Below, piece after piece: positions 20,129 through 29,655 of a stretch of DNA of 59,408 nucleotides (its first letter is position 1; each line of letters starts with the position of its first letter). Made by a program: the position numbers and the translations under genes. The notes beneath the pieces were generated by a model. That model made no database searches. It was not told the DNA's origin and saw nothing but the letters and a program-made list of their open reading frames with translations. The stretch comes from Lachnotalea glycerini (GTDB lineage: Bacteria > Bacillota > Clostridia > Lachnospirales > Lachnospiraceae): contig NZ_QICS01000018.1 of NCBI RefSeq assembly GCF_003201285.1, forward strand, positions 1 through 59,408, in the 5' to 3' direction.

Positions 20129-21887
20129 AACTGGTATTATTTATGGGGTAAACGGACCAATTGTATACCTAAGAGGAAATACAGGCTTTAAGATGGCTGA
20201 AATGGTTTACGTTGGAAAAGAACATTTAGTAGGGGAAGTGATTAATCTTACCTCAGATACAACAACTGTACAGGTTTTTGAAGAAACAACCGGTATTAAA
20301 CCAGGAGAAGAAGTGACAGCTACAGGAGATGCTATTTCCGTAACTCTTGGACCTGGTATTTTAAACAATATATTTGACGGTATTGAACGTCCTCTTAGCG
20401 AAATCGCAAAGGATGGAGGCGCATACATTAACAGAGGTGTTAGTGTTGATTCTCTGGATACAAAAAAGCAATGGGATGTTCATATGACAATTACAAAAGG
20501 GCAGGAAGTACATGGAGGAACAATCATAGCAGAAGTTCCAGAAACATCTGCTATCACTCATAAATCAATGGTGCCTCCAAATGCCAATGGTCAAATTATA
20601 AGTGTTATGCCTGATGGCAAATACACCATAACAGACACCATAGCAGTTATACAATTAGATGATGGGTCAGAAATGAATCTTACACTGGCACAGAAATGGC
20701 CAATTCGTATACCAAGACCTACTCTGAAGCGTTATCCTGCCTCAAAACCACTTATAACAGGACAAAGAATACTAGATACCTTGTTTCCAATTGCTAAAGG
20801 TGGTACTGCCGCAATTCCCGGAGGATTTGGTACAGGCAAAACAATGACACAACATCAGATAGCTAAATGGTCAGACGCTGATATTATCATATATATTGGT
20901 TGTGGCGAACGTGGAAATGAGATGACTCAGGTATTGGAAGACTTCTCAAAATTAGTTGACCCAAAATCAGGAAATCCTTTGATGGATCGAACCACACTAA
21001 TAGCAAATACCTCCAATATGCCAGTTGCCGCTCGTGAAGCAAGTATCTATACAGGTATCACATTAGCAGAATATTACAGAGATATGGGTTATGACGTAGC
21101 AATCATGGCAGACTCCACTTCTCGTTGGGCAGAAGCACTTCGTGAATTGTCAGGTCGTTTAGAAGAAATGCCTGCTGAGGAAGGATTTCCTGCTTACCTT
21201 GCTTCCAGATTATCAGCTTTTTATGAAAGAGCCGGTATGATGGCCAACTTAAATGGAACAGAAGGCTCCGTATCCATTATTGGCGCTGTATCTCCGCAAG
21301 GAGGAGATTTTTCTGAACCTGTAACTCAAAATACAAAACGTTTTGTAAGATGCTTCTGGGGACTTGATAAATCTCTTGCATATGCAAGACACTTTCCTGC
21401 AATTCATTGGCTTACAAGCTATAGTGAATATTTGAATGATCTAGCACCTTGGTATAAAGATAACGTTTCAACGAACTTTATCGATTATCGTAACCAATTA
21501 ATTGCACTTCTCAATCAGGAAAGCAGCTTAATGGAAATTGTTAAGTTAATCGGAAGTGATGTTTTACCAGATGAGCAAAAACTTGTGCTTGAAATTGCTA
21601 AGGTAATCCGTCTTGGTTTTCTTCAACAGAATGCATTTCATGCAGAAGATACATGCGTTCCAATGATTAAACAATGTAAAATGATGGAGATTATATTATA
21701 TCTTTATACAAAATCCAGAGCATTAGTTACTATGGGTATGCCTATGTCCATACTAAAAGAAGATAATATATTTGAAAGAGTTATTTCAATTAAATACGAT
21801 GTTTCAAATAATGAACTTGAGAAATTAGATGCTTACAAAAAAGATATTGATGATTTCTATAATAAAGTTATAGAAAAGAATGCATAG
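20121..21887 (+). CDS. ntpA: V-type ATP synthase catalytic subunit A
   Basis: 588 aa from the ATG preceded by GGAGG at 20108; an upstream in-frame ATG at 20064 lies inside subunit E and is unlikely. The P-loop GGFGTGKT is at 234-241 and the typical A-subunit non-homologous insert lies before it (about 110-200). It catalyses ATP synthesis or hydrolysis in the A3B3 head. It is translationally coupled to subunit E. Confidence 0.97.
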   Translation: MTKTGIIYGVNGPIVYLRGNTGFKMAEMVYVGKEHLVGEVINLTSDTTTVQVFEETTGIKPGEEVTATGDAISVTLGPGILNNIFDGIERPLSEIAKDGGAYINRGVSVDSLDTKKQWDVHMTITKGQEVHGGTIIAEVPETSAITHKSMVPPNANGQIISVMPDGKYTITDTIAVIQLDDGSEMNLTLAQKWPIRIPRPTLKRYPASKPLITGQRILDTLFPIAKGGTAAIPGGFGTGKTMTQHQIAKWSDADIIIYIGCGERGNEMTQVLEDFSKLVDPKSGNPLMDRTTLIANTSNMPVAAREASIYTGITLAEYYRDMGYDVAIMADSTSRWAEALRELSGRLEEMPAEEGFPAYLASRLSAFYERAGMMANLNGTEGSVSIIGAVSPQGGDFSEPVTQNTKRFVRCFWGLDKSLAYARHFPAIHWLTSYSEYLNDLAPWYKDNVSTNFIDYRNQLIALLNQESSLMEIVKLIGSDVLPDEQKLVLEIAKVIRLGFLQQNAFHAEDTCVPMIKQCKMMEIILYLYTKSRALVTMGMPMSILKEDNIFERVISIKYDVSNNELEKLDAYKKDIDDFYNKVIEKNA

Positions 21888-21899
21888 GGAGGTTATAAT

Positions 21900-23276
21900 A
21901 TGTCAATTGAATATTTAGGACTTAATGAAATTAACGGCCCCCTTATCGTTTTAGAAGGTGTTCAGGATGCCGCATTTGAAGAAATTGTAGAACTTACCAT
22001 TGAAGGTAAAGAAAAAAAAATAGGACGTATTGTGGAAATCTATGATGACAAAGCAGTAATACAGGTATTTGAAGGAACTGAAAATATGTCCCTTAAGAAT
22101 ACTCATACAAAACTTACTGGTCATCCTATGGAAATTTCACTTTCTACCAGCATGCTCGGCCGAACCTTTAATGGAATCGGACAGCCAATTGACCGTTTGG
22201 GACCTGTTATTTCAGATGTTAAGAAGAACATCAATGGACTACCGCTAAATCCTGTAACCCGCGAATACCCACGTAACTATATTCGTACTGGTATTTCAGC
22301 TATAGATGGACTAACAACCTTGATTCGTGGACAAAAGCTTCCTATCTTTTCAGGAAACGGACTTCCACATGATCAGTTAGCCGCACAAATTGTAAAACAG
22401 GCTTCTCTTGGAGATAATTCAGATGAAGAATTTGCAATTGTATTTGCCGCCATGGGCGTAAAATATGACGTAGCTGAATTTTTCCGCCGTACTTTTGAAG
22501 AAAGTGGTGTTTCAGACCACGTTGCCATGTTTCTTAACCTGGCAAATGACCCTGTAGTTGAAAGACTGATTACTCCCAAGGTTGCTTTAACTGTAGCAGA
22601 GTACCTTGCTTTTGAAAAGGGAATGCATATCTTGGTCATTTTAACTGATATGACTTCTTTTGCAGAAGCTATGCGTGAAGTTTCCTCCTCTAAGGGCGAA
22701 ATTCCATCAAGAAAAGGATTTCCAGGATACCTTTACAGTGAATTGGCAACCATATATGAAAGGGCAGGAATTGTACAAGGTATTAATGGTTCTGTGACTC
22801 AGATTCCTATTTTAACCATGCCAAATGATGATATTACACATCCAATTCCGGACTTGACAGGATATATCACAGAAGGACAGATCGTTTTAGATCGTGTCAT
22901 TCACGGACAGGCAATTTATCCGCCAATTAATGTATTACCTTCTCTATCACGTCTTATGAAAGACGGTATTGGTGAAGGATATACCAGAGCTGATCATCAA
23001 GACGTTGCGAACCAGTTATTTTCTTCCTACGCTAAGGTTGGACAGGCAAGAGCATTAGCTTCAGTTATCGGTGAAGATGAATTGTCTCCTATTGATAAGA
23101 AATATTTAAAATTTGGTACTGCTTTTGAAACAGAGTACGTGGGTCAAGGACCAAATGAGAACAGAACGATTGAACAAACCTTAGATTTAGGTTGGAAACT
23201 ACTTGGTATGCTTCCTAAGGAGGAACTAGATCGTATTGATACAAAGATTCTTGAAAAATATTATAAAGCAGAGTAA
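21900..23276 (+). CDS. ntpB: V-type ATP synthase subunit B
   Basis: 458 aa non-catalytic nucleotide-binding subunit. It has [14 protein letters not shown] where the A subunit has a P-loop, as in all V/A-type B subunits. Conserved [10 protein letters not shown]-like ([15 protein letters not shown]) and [15 protein letters not shown] segments follow. GGAGG precedes the ATG. Length is standard. Confidence 0.97.
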   Translation: MSIEYLGLNEINGPLIVLEGVQDAAFEEIVELTIEGKEKKIGRIVEIYDDKAVIQVFEGTENMSLKNTHTKLTGHPMEISLSTSMLGRTFNGIGQPIDRLGPVISDVKKNINGLPLNPVTREYPRNYIRTGISAIDGLTTLIRGQKLPIFSGNGLPHDQLAAQIVKQASLGDNSDEEFAIVFAAMGVKYDVAEFFRRTFEESGVSDHVAMFLNLANDPVVERLITPKVALTVAEYLAFEKGMHILVILTDMTSFAEAMREVSSSKGEIPSRKGFPGYLYSELATIYERAGIVQGINGSVTQIPILTMPNDDITHPIPDLTGYITEGQIVLDRVIHGQAIYPPINVLPSLSRLMKDGIGEGYTRADHQDVANQLFSSYAKVGQARALASVIGEDELSPIDKKYLKFGTAFETEYVGQGPNENRTIEQTLDLGWKLLGMLPKEELDRIDTKILEKYYKAE

Positions 23277-23287
23277 GAGGTGATAGA

Positions 23288-23905
23288 ATGGATCCAAATA
23301 CATTCCCCACTAAAGGTAATTTAATATTGGCTAAAAATTCTCTTGCGCTTTCTAGACAAGGCTACGATCTTATGGATAAAAAAAGAAATATTCTTATTCG
23401 TGAGCTTATGGAATTGATTGATAAAGCAAAGGATATTCAATCAGAAATTGATATTACCTTTACCACGGCCTATAAAGCATTACAAAAAGCAAACATGGAG
23501 CTTGGTATAAACTATGTGGAAGAAATCGCTTTAACCATACCTGTAGAGGATTCTATTTCAATTAAAACCAGAAGTATTATGGGAACTGAAATTCCGTTAG
23601 TAAAATGGGAACGTTCAGATACAAAGCCAAACTATGCTTTTTACAGCACAAGAGAATCTCTAGATATAGCAAAGGCCTGCTTTGAGAAAGTAAAGCAGCT
23701 TACCATTAATCTTTCTATGATTGAAAACGCAGCATATCGTCTAGCAACCAATATTAAAAAAACTCAAAAACGTGCCAACGCTTTGAAAAATATTACTATT
23801 CCTTATTACGAAGGATTATCCACTAGTATTCAAAACTCATTGGAAGAAAAAGAGCGTGAAGAATTTACACGATTGAAAGTAATTAAAAGAACACATTCCA
23901 GATAA
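23288..23905 (+). CDS. ntpD: V-type ATP synthase subunit D
   Basis: 205 aa central-stalk subunit made of two long antiparallel helices. The start MDPNTFPTKGNLILAKNSL and the C-terminal RRTNAL-like KRANALKNITIPYYE are family marks. It is the last gene of the nine-gene V-ATPase operon, ending 15 bp before a bidirectional terminator. Confidence 0.95.
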   Translation: MDPNTFPTKGNLILAKNSLALSRQGYDLMDKKRNILIRELMELIDKAKDIQSEIDITFTTAYKALQKANMELGINYVEEIALTIPVEDSISIKTRSIMGTEIPLVKWERSDTKPNYAFYSTRESLDIAKACFEKVKQLTINLSMIENAAYRLATNIKKTQKRANALKNITIPYYEGLSTSIQNSLEEKEREEFTRLKVIKRTHSR

Positions 23906-23919
23906 TATAAGGAGCTATT

Positions 23920-23971
23920 AAAAATGGATGAATAAATACTAAAACACAGTATCTATTCATCCATTTTTAAT
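23920..23971. terminator. Bidirectional terminator between V-ATPase and cheR
   Basis: AAAAATGGATGAATA pairs with TATTCATCCATTTTT across a short loop region, with A/T tracts on both flanks. It serves the two convergent units. Confidence 0.85.
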
Positions 23972-23979
23972 TGGTTCTT

Positions 23980-24789
23980 TTATAACTTTCTATAAACAGA
24001 CGGTTGTATATATTTTAATTTAGTAGAATTAATATCTAATATTTCTGTTAATCCAATAAACAGATATCCACCTTCTTCTAAAAAATCTGCCACTTTATCC
24101 ACAATCTTATTTACTATTCCAATATCAAAATAGATAAGAACATTTCTTAAAAAAATAACATGAAAATTTTTGTCAAAAAAAATAGGTTCAATTAAGTTCT
24201 GCTTCTTAAAAACTATATTTGCTTTCACATAATCATTAATTTTGTAATCACCATTGATTTTTCTTATAAAATACTTACTTTTCCACTTATCAGGAACTGT
24301 TTCCATTTCTTCTTTTGTGTAATCACCTGCAATCGCCTTATCTAACATCGTCTGCGAAATATCAGTACCTACTACTTTCATCGTCCAAGCCTTTGCTTCC
24401 TCTCCAAAATAATCTTGTAAAATCATATTAATTGTATAGGCCTCCTGCCCAGAAGAGGTAGCAGCTGACCAAATCCGTATACCTTCCTGTTGATTGATGC
24501 ATTTTTTTAATTTAGGCAATATAATCTGATTTAATATATCAAAATGCGATGATTCTCTCATAAAAAAAGTATGATTTGTAAGCATTTCACTGATTAATAT
24601 ATTATCTAATAGTTCATATTCTTCCTTTTCAATCAAATCCATAAATTCATCTGTACTACTGCATTGAGTCTTCGTCAAAACATTATCTAATCTTTTTTCT
24701 ACTAGAGCTCTTTTTCCAATTAGACTAATTCCATATTTTTTGTTTATATAATTAATAATTCGAAAAAATTCTTTATCCGTTGTTTTCAA
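23980..24789 (-). CDS. cheR: CheR-type protein-glutamate O-methyltransferase
   Basis: 269 aa with an N-terminal CheR helical domain (1-75) and a SAM-dependent methyltransferase domain (WSAATSSGQEAYTI, then GTDIS and FLRNVLIYFD). It methylates receptor glutamates in chemotaxis. The start is TTG with GGGAGGGG about 11 nt upstream; no better in-frame start exists. No other chemotaxis gene lies in the window, so it is a stand-alone copy or part of a dispersed system. Confidence 0.9.
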   Translation of the reverse strand: MKTTDKEFFRIINYINKKYGISLIGKRALVEKRLDNVLTKTQCSSTDEFMDLIEKEEYELLDNILISEMLTNHTFFMRESSHFDILNQIILPKLKKCINQQEGIRIWSAATSSGQEAYTINMILQDYFGEEAKAWTMKVVGTDISQTMLDKAIAGDYTKEEMETVPDKWKSKYFIRKINGDYKINDYVKANIVFKKQNLIEPIFFDKNFHVIFLRNVLIYFDIGIVNKIVDKVADFLEEGGYLFIGLTEILDINSTKLKYIQPSVYRKL

Positions 24790-24818
24790 AGATTATCATA
24801 CCCCTCCCAAATCTTACT

Positions 24819-25739
24819 CTATCTCAAAAACAATATATATATTACTGGTATTGATATTAATGATAAAATTGTTGTTAAAAACACCCCAACTGATGCCGTT
24901 TTAATTTGCCCCTTATGCTCAACACAAAGCATTACACACATAGAAGCTGCTGGCATTCCCATAGACAAGGTCGCTACTCCTATAATAACCGAATCTGTAA
25001 ATATCTGTTTGGCGATAAAAAAGGTAATAATAGGTATAACAATTAGTTTAATAATTGATACGATGTATAATTTTCTTTCAGAAAAAAGCTCTCGTATTGG
25101 ATAATCTCCGAGAACACTACCCAATATCAGCATCGATAACGGTGTTGTAATACTTCCTAAAAAGGAACATGTTGCACTAATAAAAGATGGCACATTGATT
25201 TCAGTAAAATATATTATAATAGCGATAATAGCAGATACAACCCCTGGTGTAAATATGTCTTTTGGCCTAATCTTAATATTTCCTTCACCCTTAGATAACA
25301 AATATTCTCCATATGTAAATATTAAAATATTAAATGGCATATGTAATAAAGTATTGTAGAAAATTGCAGTATCACCATATAACGCTTGTACAATAGGATA
25401 ACTCATAAATGATACATTAGAAAATACAATTAATAATTGATAAATACCTTCCTTACTTTTTGTAATCTTTAATATTTTGGTAATACAATAAGCTAATATT
25501 GGCAGTAATACGTAAATAATAATACCAACACCTACTATTTTAAGCACCTCACCCTTATTCGATGGCTGAGGGGTACATACAGAACTAATAATAAGCGCTG
25601 GCGCTGTAAATTTAACAATCATATTTGATAAACTGACATTTGTATCGGAATTAATATATGATTTCTTATTTAAATAATATCCTAGTATAAGTAATGCCAA
25701 AAGTTTAAACATTGTGTCGATAATTGCTGAGTAATTCAT
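24819..25739 (-). CDS. AEC family (auxin-efflux-carrier-like) permease
   Basis: 306 aa with about ten hydrophobic helices in a five-plus-five pattern. Typical features are a conserved Asn/Pro-rich SNVSFMSYPIVQALYG segment and a C-terminal ATLSMGMPAASM motif. Bacterial relatives transport malate, malonate or other organic acids, but no substrate can be chosen. It lies 29 bp upstream of cheR on the same strand. Confidence 0.9.
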   Translation of the reverse strand: MNYSAIIDTMFKLLALLILGYYLNKKSYINSDTNVSLSNMIVKFTAPALIISSVCTPQPSNKGEVLKIVGVGIIIYVLLPILAYCITKILKITKSKEGIYQLLIVFSNVSFMSYPIVQALYGDTAIFYNTLLHMPFNILIFTYGEYLLSKGEGNIKIRPKDIFTPGVVSAIIAIIIYFTEINVPSFISATCSFLGSITTPLSMLILGSVLGDYPIRELFSERKLYIVSIIKLIVIPIITFFIAKQIFTDSVIIGVATLSMGMPAASMCVMLCVEHKGQIKTASVGVFLTTILSLISIPVIYILFLR

Positions 25740-25931
25740 GATTCAATTCCCCTGTCTGTTATTTCATATAAATTTATCATTTGTACTGATTTTACATGCT
25801 ATTATTGATTATAACACGTTCCAATTGACATACAATACAAATACTTTTATTTCTAAATCTTTGTTTGTATTCTCTAATTTTTTAAAATTGTATAAAAATT
25901 TTTTTATATACTTGAACAATACATAACATTA

Positions 25932-25965
25932 TTAAAAGCCCAGTTTTAATATCCTGGGCTTTTAA
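25932..25965. terminator. Terminator downstream of amt
   Basis: A perfect 12-bp stem, TTAAAAGCCCAG with CTGGGCTTTTAA, has a short loop. It lies 34 bp beyond the amt stop on the minus strand and is symmetric enough to act both ways. Confidence 0.85.
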
Positions 25966-25998
25966 TATATAGTTAAAGAATATAATTAATATTATAGA

Positions 25999-27216
25999 TT
26001 ATCGGTCATCATGTAATCTAAAGTTAGCATATGCACTTGACCCATGTTCATGAACATCAAGACCATCCTCTTCCTCTATAGAACTTACACGCAATCCGAT
26101 TGTCTTATCTATTATTGTAAAGATTAAAAATGCCATTATTAATACGTAAGCTAATACAGAAAATACTCCAATTAGCTGCGTTGATAAGGAGCAACCTGTT
26201 CCAAACAAACCTGTTAAAACTGTTCCTAAAAATCCACAAAAACCATGAACTCCAATTGCACCAACCGGGTCGTCAACCTTTAGCTTCCTATCCACAAATT
26301 CAATTGCTAATACTATAAATAAACCTGCTATTGCTCCAATTAAAATTGCTTCATAATTTGATACGACATCACAACCTGCTGTAATAGCTACCAAACCAGC
26401 AAGAGAACCATTTAATGTCATTGATACATCTGGCTTACCATATTTCATCCAGGTAAATATTAAAGTTACCATAGTTGATGCTGCCGCTGCAAGATTTGTT
26501 GTCATTGCAATATCGCCAAGTGTAGTTGTAGCTGCCACAGTAGAACCACAATTAAATCCAAACCAGCAGAACCACAAAATAAATACTCCTAATGCGCCAA
26601 TTGGTATATTATGACCCGGAAAAGCATTTGGCTTACCGTTTTTATCATATTTACCAATTCTTGGTCCTAATATCTTAGCTCCAACCAAAGCACAAGTACC
26701 ACCAACCATATGAACTGCAGTAGATCCGGCAAAATCATGGAATCCAAGAGAATACAACCAACCTCCTCCCCATATCCAATGACCTGAAACAGGATAAATA
26801 AATACACTAATACAAGCACTATAAATTAAATAAGCTAAAAATTTTGTTCTTTCAGCCATTGCTCCTGATACAATGGTTGCCGAGGTAGCACAAAATACTG
26901 TTTGAAAAATCATAAATACACCAATTGGTAAACCATTGAATAATCCATTTGCATCTGCAAGGCTAGTTGGATTGAAAAAACCAGATGTTCCAAGAAAACC
27001 TCCTGCCGATGCACCAAACATAATTGAAAAACCAATCACAAAGTAAAATAATGTTCCAATAACAAAATCCATCATATTCTTCATAATGATGTTTCCAGCA
27101 TTTTTAGCTCTGGTAAAGCCTGCTTCTACCATTGCAAATCCTGCCTGCATAAAATAAACCAAAAAAGCTGCAATAAGTGTCCATACGACATTTAATAACA
27201 ATTGCATATCTTCCAT
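25999..27216 (-). CDS. amt: Ammonium transporter (Amt)
   Basis: 405 aa with 11 predicted TM helices. Twin pore histidines lie in AVHMVGG and GVHGFCGFLG, and the FGASAGGF and FNCGSTVAA segments are family-typical. It conducts ammonium under nitrogen limitation and is blocked by the PII protein encoded just upstream. AGGAGG lies 6-7 nt before the ATG. A strong terminator ends only about 8 nt before this ribosome site, so its mRNA has to read through from glnK. Confidence 0.96.
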   Translation of the reverse strand: MEDMQLLLNVVWTLIAAFLVYFMQAGFAMVEAGFTRAKNAGNIIMKNMMDFVIGTLFYFVIGFSIMFGASAGGFLGTSGFFNPTSLADANGLFNGLPIGVFMIFQTVFCATSATIVSGAMAERTKFLAYLIYSACISVFIYPVSGHWIWGGGWLYSLGFHDFAGSTAVHMVGGTCALVGAKILGPRIGKYDKNGKPNAFPGHNIPIGALGVFILWFCWFGFNCGSTVAATTTLGDIAMTTNLAAAASTMVTLIFTWMKYGKPDVSMTLNGSLAGLVAITAGCDVVSNYEAILIGAIAGLFIVLAIEFVDRKLKVDDPVGAIGVHGFCGFLGTVLTGLFGTGCSLSTQLIGVFSVLAYVLIMAFLIFTIIDKTIGLRVSSIEEEDGLDVHEHGSSAYANFRLHDDR

Positions 27217-27234
27217 AATATTTCCTCCTCATAA

Positions 27235-27281
27235 AAAGAGGATAATTATTTAGACTAGAAAGTCCTAATAATTATCCTCTT
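27235..27281 (-). terminator. Intrinsic terminator in the glnK-amt junction
   Basis: On the minus strand AGAGGATAATTATT pairs perfectly with AATAATTATCCTCT (14 bp) and the inner loop extends with a GACT/AGTC stem. A run of five T follows at once, then the amt ribosome site. There is no room for a promoter between terminator and amt. Confidence 0.88.
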
Positions 27282-27335
27282 CGATAATATTTCATATTTT
27301 ATATTTTTTTAAAAAATAATTTAAAGTGCTTCATA

Positions 27336-27674
27336 CTACAATGCATCGTAGCCACGTTCTCCTGTACGAATTCTAACAGCATCCTCTACGTCATGAATAA
27401 AAATCTTACCATCACCATAGTTTCCTGTATTGATTTCCTCCACAATTCTATTAATAATTTTTTCTGATAAATTGGTAGGTACAACAGTTTCGACTTTAAT
27501 CTTAGGAAGTAAATTAACATTATATTCAGTACCTCTGTAGATTTGTTTATAACCCTTTTGATTACCATATCCCATAATATTAGTAATCATAATACCATTT
27601 GCATTACTCTCATCCAATATGCTTTTAAGATCATCGAGTTTTTCGGGCTTAATAATTATTTCCAATTTTTTCAT
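27336..27674 (-). CDS. glnK: PII nitrogen-regulatory protein GlnK
   Basis: 112 aa, standard PII length. The T-loop has Tyr51 in YRGTEY and the KIKVE strand follows. The ATP/2-oxoglutarate region around GKIFIHDVEDAVRIRTGE is intact. It senses energy and 2-oxoglutarate and plugs Amt when nitrogen is plentiful. AAGGAGG precedes the ATG. Whether Tyr51 is uridylylated is unknown; no glnD is in the window. Confidence 0.96.
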   Translation of the reverse strand: MKKLEIIIKPEKLDDLKSILDESNANGIMITNIMGYGNQKGYKQIYRGTEYNVNLLPKIKVETVVPTNLSEKIINRIVEEINTGNYGDGKIFIHDVEDAVRIRTGERGYDAL

Positions 27675-27913
27675 ATTAATACCTCCTTATATTTTTCTAA
27701 CAAGCTACTTGAATAAAATAACTTTGTTATGTTTTCTTAACCAAAAAACAAAGTACCTATGACACATTAACTCTATCCCTTATTCAAGAAAGATACCTGT
27801 ACTTTACGCACCAGTTGAAGTCACGCAGTGATCTTTCTTTTCCGCGATATGCGCATTTTGGCACGTTATGCCTTTTATTTAATATAGATGTTAGTAGAAC
27901 TTTCCTATTAAAT
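27675..27913 (-). promoter_or_regulatory. Structured 5' leader of glnK-amt (candidate cis-regulatory RNA)
   Basis: About 240 nt without a credible ORF on the sense strand and locally richer in GC than its surroundings. Read as minus-strand RNA it contains GGCA/UGCC (about 27848-27873 region), a perfect 9-bp AAGAAAGAU/AUCUUUCUU stem (27831-27839 with 27786-27794) closing a 36-nt loop, and ACUUUGUU/AACAAAGU (27747-27754 with 27721-27728). GUACUUU (27750-27756) can instead pair with AAAGUAC (27799-27805), so two folds exclude each other. No known riboswitch class is recognised. Confidence 0.5.
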
Positions 27914-27951
27914 AAAAAAACGCTTCCTAATGCAATGTACATTAAGAAACG
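27914..27951 (-). terminator. Early terminator in the glnK leader
   Basis: On the minus strand CGTTTCTTAATG pairs with CATTAGGAAGCG along 12 bp (two G-U pairs) with a 7-nt loop, followed by seven T. The hairpin starts about 15 nt after the predicted transcription start. Confidence 0.85.
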
Positions 27952-27972
27952 CCCTTGTTCTTTGATAGTTAA

Positions 27973-28000
27973 ATTATACACGATTTAAATTATTTGTCAA
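27973..28000 (-). promoter_or_regulatory. Consensus promoter of glnK-amt
   Basis: Minus-strand perfect TTGACA (27995-28000), 16-bp spacer, perfect TATAAT (27973-27978). Confidence 0.8.
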
Positions 28001-28039
28001 ATACTTTTTAGAATTTTTTGTGAATATTTTTATTTATAA

Positions 28040-28068
28040 TTGCGAACTGTACAAAAATACAATATAAT
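28040..28068 (+). promoter_or_regulatory. Promoter of the D,D-carboxypeptidase gene
   Basis: TTGCGA (28040-28045), 17-bp spacer, perfect TATAAT (28063-28068), 36 bp before the ATG. Confidence 0.65.
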
Positions 28069-28103
28069 AGAAGTTATGAAAATAAAATTCGAGGAGTTCA
28101 ACC

Positions 28104-29534
28104 ATGACGAAACTAAAGATATATTTATGTAATATACTTATTGTCTTAACTTTTTTTTTCAATATATTATCTGTTAACGCAGCTTCTAATACCAATTTGG
28201 AGGAATTAGCAACATCTGATGCATCCTCTTGTGAAAATACAGATTTATGGCCCACTGGGCCTGATATTGAGTCTGAATCAGCTATACTTATGGATATGAA
28301 TACAGGTACAGTTCTATATTCTAAAAATATGAATGAAGAGCTATATCCAGCTAGTACTACTAAGATAATGACTACACTACTTGCTTTAGAGCATTGCAAC
28401 TTAGATGAGGTTGTAACATTCTCTCATAATGCAGTTTTTTCCATTGAAGCAGGAAGCAGTCATATAGGTATCACAGAAGGTGAACAGCTTACCATGGAGC
28501 AATGCTTATATGGCATTATGCTAGAGAGCGCAAACGAGGTTTCTAATGCAGTCGCTGAGCATGTTGCAGGAAGTATTGAAGAATTTGCTAATATGATGAA
28601 TGAAAAAGCCACTGAGCTTGGATGTCAAAATACTCATTTTAATAATGCTAATGGTCTTCCTGATGAAAATCATTATAGCTCTGCATATGATCTTGCTTTA
28701 ATTGGTCGTGCTGCAATGCAAAATGAAACGTTTCGAAAAATAACATCAACAACTACTTATACAATTCCTCCTACTAATTTGCAAGAGGAGTCAAGACCTT
28801 TATCGAATCATCATAAAATGCTGCCAAAACGTTTATATGCATATGCTGACTGTATAGGCGGTAAAACCGGTTATACTACTGTTGCTCGACAAACTCTTGT
28901 CACCTTTGCCAAACGTGGTGATTTGGAGCTTGTCTGTGTTGTAATGAAAGTAGAATCACCCAACCAATATAAGGACACTGCGGCACTTTTTGATTGGGGT
29001 TTTGATAATTTTCAAATACTGAATATAGCAGATAATGAAAAAAAATATAATATTGAAAATGATAGTTTTTATGATACAGATACAAGTATTTTTGGAAATA
29101 CCAAATCTATTGTCGAAATAAATAAAAATGGAGAAATTATTCTTCCTAATACTGCCTCATTTTCTGATGCACAATCAAAACTTGATTACACAAACAATGA
29201 TAGTAATTCATTTGCAACACTCTCTTATACTTATGGAGATAGAAATATAGGTTCTACAACAATTGATTTATCAAATATTAATTTATCAGAATTTAATTTT
29301 AGTTCTTCTAATTCTACATCAAATAATAATTCTACCATGTCTACGAATAGCATGAAGAAAAGCATAAATTCACGTAATATTATTTTGATTGTTATATTAG
29401 TAGTTATGATTATAGTCATTATAGGGGCAGGATCTTTGTTTTTATTTAAAAATTATCACTTTTTCAAACGAAAACGTATTCGTAAACACAGAAAAATGAA
29501 TAGACATTTTGATGATTTTAATTTTAAGGAATAA
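28104..29534 (+). CDS. D-alanyl-D-alanine carboxypeptidase (PBP5/DacF-like)
   Basis: 476 aa exported serine peptidase. The signal peptide covers about 1-26. The catalytic triad motifs are all present: STTK at 84-87, SAN at 142-144 and KTG at 254-256. Unusually, the C-terminus is a TM helix (about 435-457) preceded by a Ser/Asn-rich linker and followed by a short, very basic cytosolic tail, rather than the amphipathic anchor of classical PBP5. It trims pentapeptide side chains of peptidoglycan; sporulation or vegetative role not determinable. Confidence 0.92.
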   Translation: MTKLKIYLCNILIVLTFFFNILSVNAASNTNLEELATSDASSCENTDLWPTGPDIESESAILMDMNTGTVLYSKNMNEELYPASTTKIMTTLLALEHCNLDEVVTFSHNAVFSIEAGSSHIGITEGEQLTMEQCLYGIMLESANEVSNAVAEHVAGSIEEFANMMNEKATELGCQNTHFNNANGLPDENHYSSAYDLALIGRAAMQNETFRKITSTTTYTIPPTNLQEESRPLSNHHKMLPKRLYAYADCIGGKTGYTTVARQTLVTFAKRGDLELVCVVMKVESPNQYKDTAALFDWGFDNFQILNIADNEKKYNIENDSFYDTDTSIFGNTKSIVEINKNGEIILPNTASFSDAQSKLDYTNNDSNSFATLSYTYGDRNIGSTTIDLSNINLSEFNFSSSNSTSNNNSTMSTNSMKKSINSRNIILIVILVVMIIVIIGAGSLFLFKNYHFFKRKRIRKHRKMNRHFDDFNFKE

Positions 29535-29600
29535 TTATTTATTTCATAGGAATCAATATTTTTATACGTTAACAACAAGGTCTTTCCTATGAAAATACAA

Positions 29601-29655
29601 TAATTAAAAGGAATTATCCATAAATATACTGGAAAATTCCTTTTAATTATTGTAC
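29601..29655. terminator. Bidirectional terminator, dac/exonuclease
   Basis: AATAATTAAAAGGAATT pairs with AATTCCTTTTAATTATT. The right arm contains the stop codon of the minus-strand exonuclease gene, so the terminator is shared by the convergent genes. Confidence 0.8.

Noticed and set aside
23980-24789. A chemotaxis locus around cheR
   Set aside because: No cheA, cheW, cheB, receptor or flagellar gene is near; the gene stands alone.
27841-27875. Sigma-54-like TGGCAC motif near glnK
   Set aside because: It points away from glnK and the GG-to-GC distance is 8 rather than 10. A perfect sigma-A promoter is present.
27675-27970. 6S RNA, SRP RNA or a known riboswitch in the glnK leader
   Set aside because: The long bubble hairpin of 6S RNA, the SRP core and the cores of the SAM, THF, preQ1, c-di-GMP-I and fluoride classes that I could compare from memory do not fit.
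27784-27981. 65-aa minus-strand ORF in the glnK leader, possible leader peptide
   Set aside because: Its start lies on the predicted -10 element, so it would not be on the mRNA. Composition looks like a chance reading of structured RNA.
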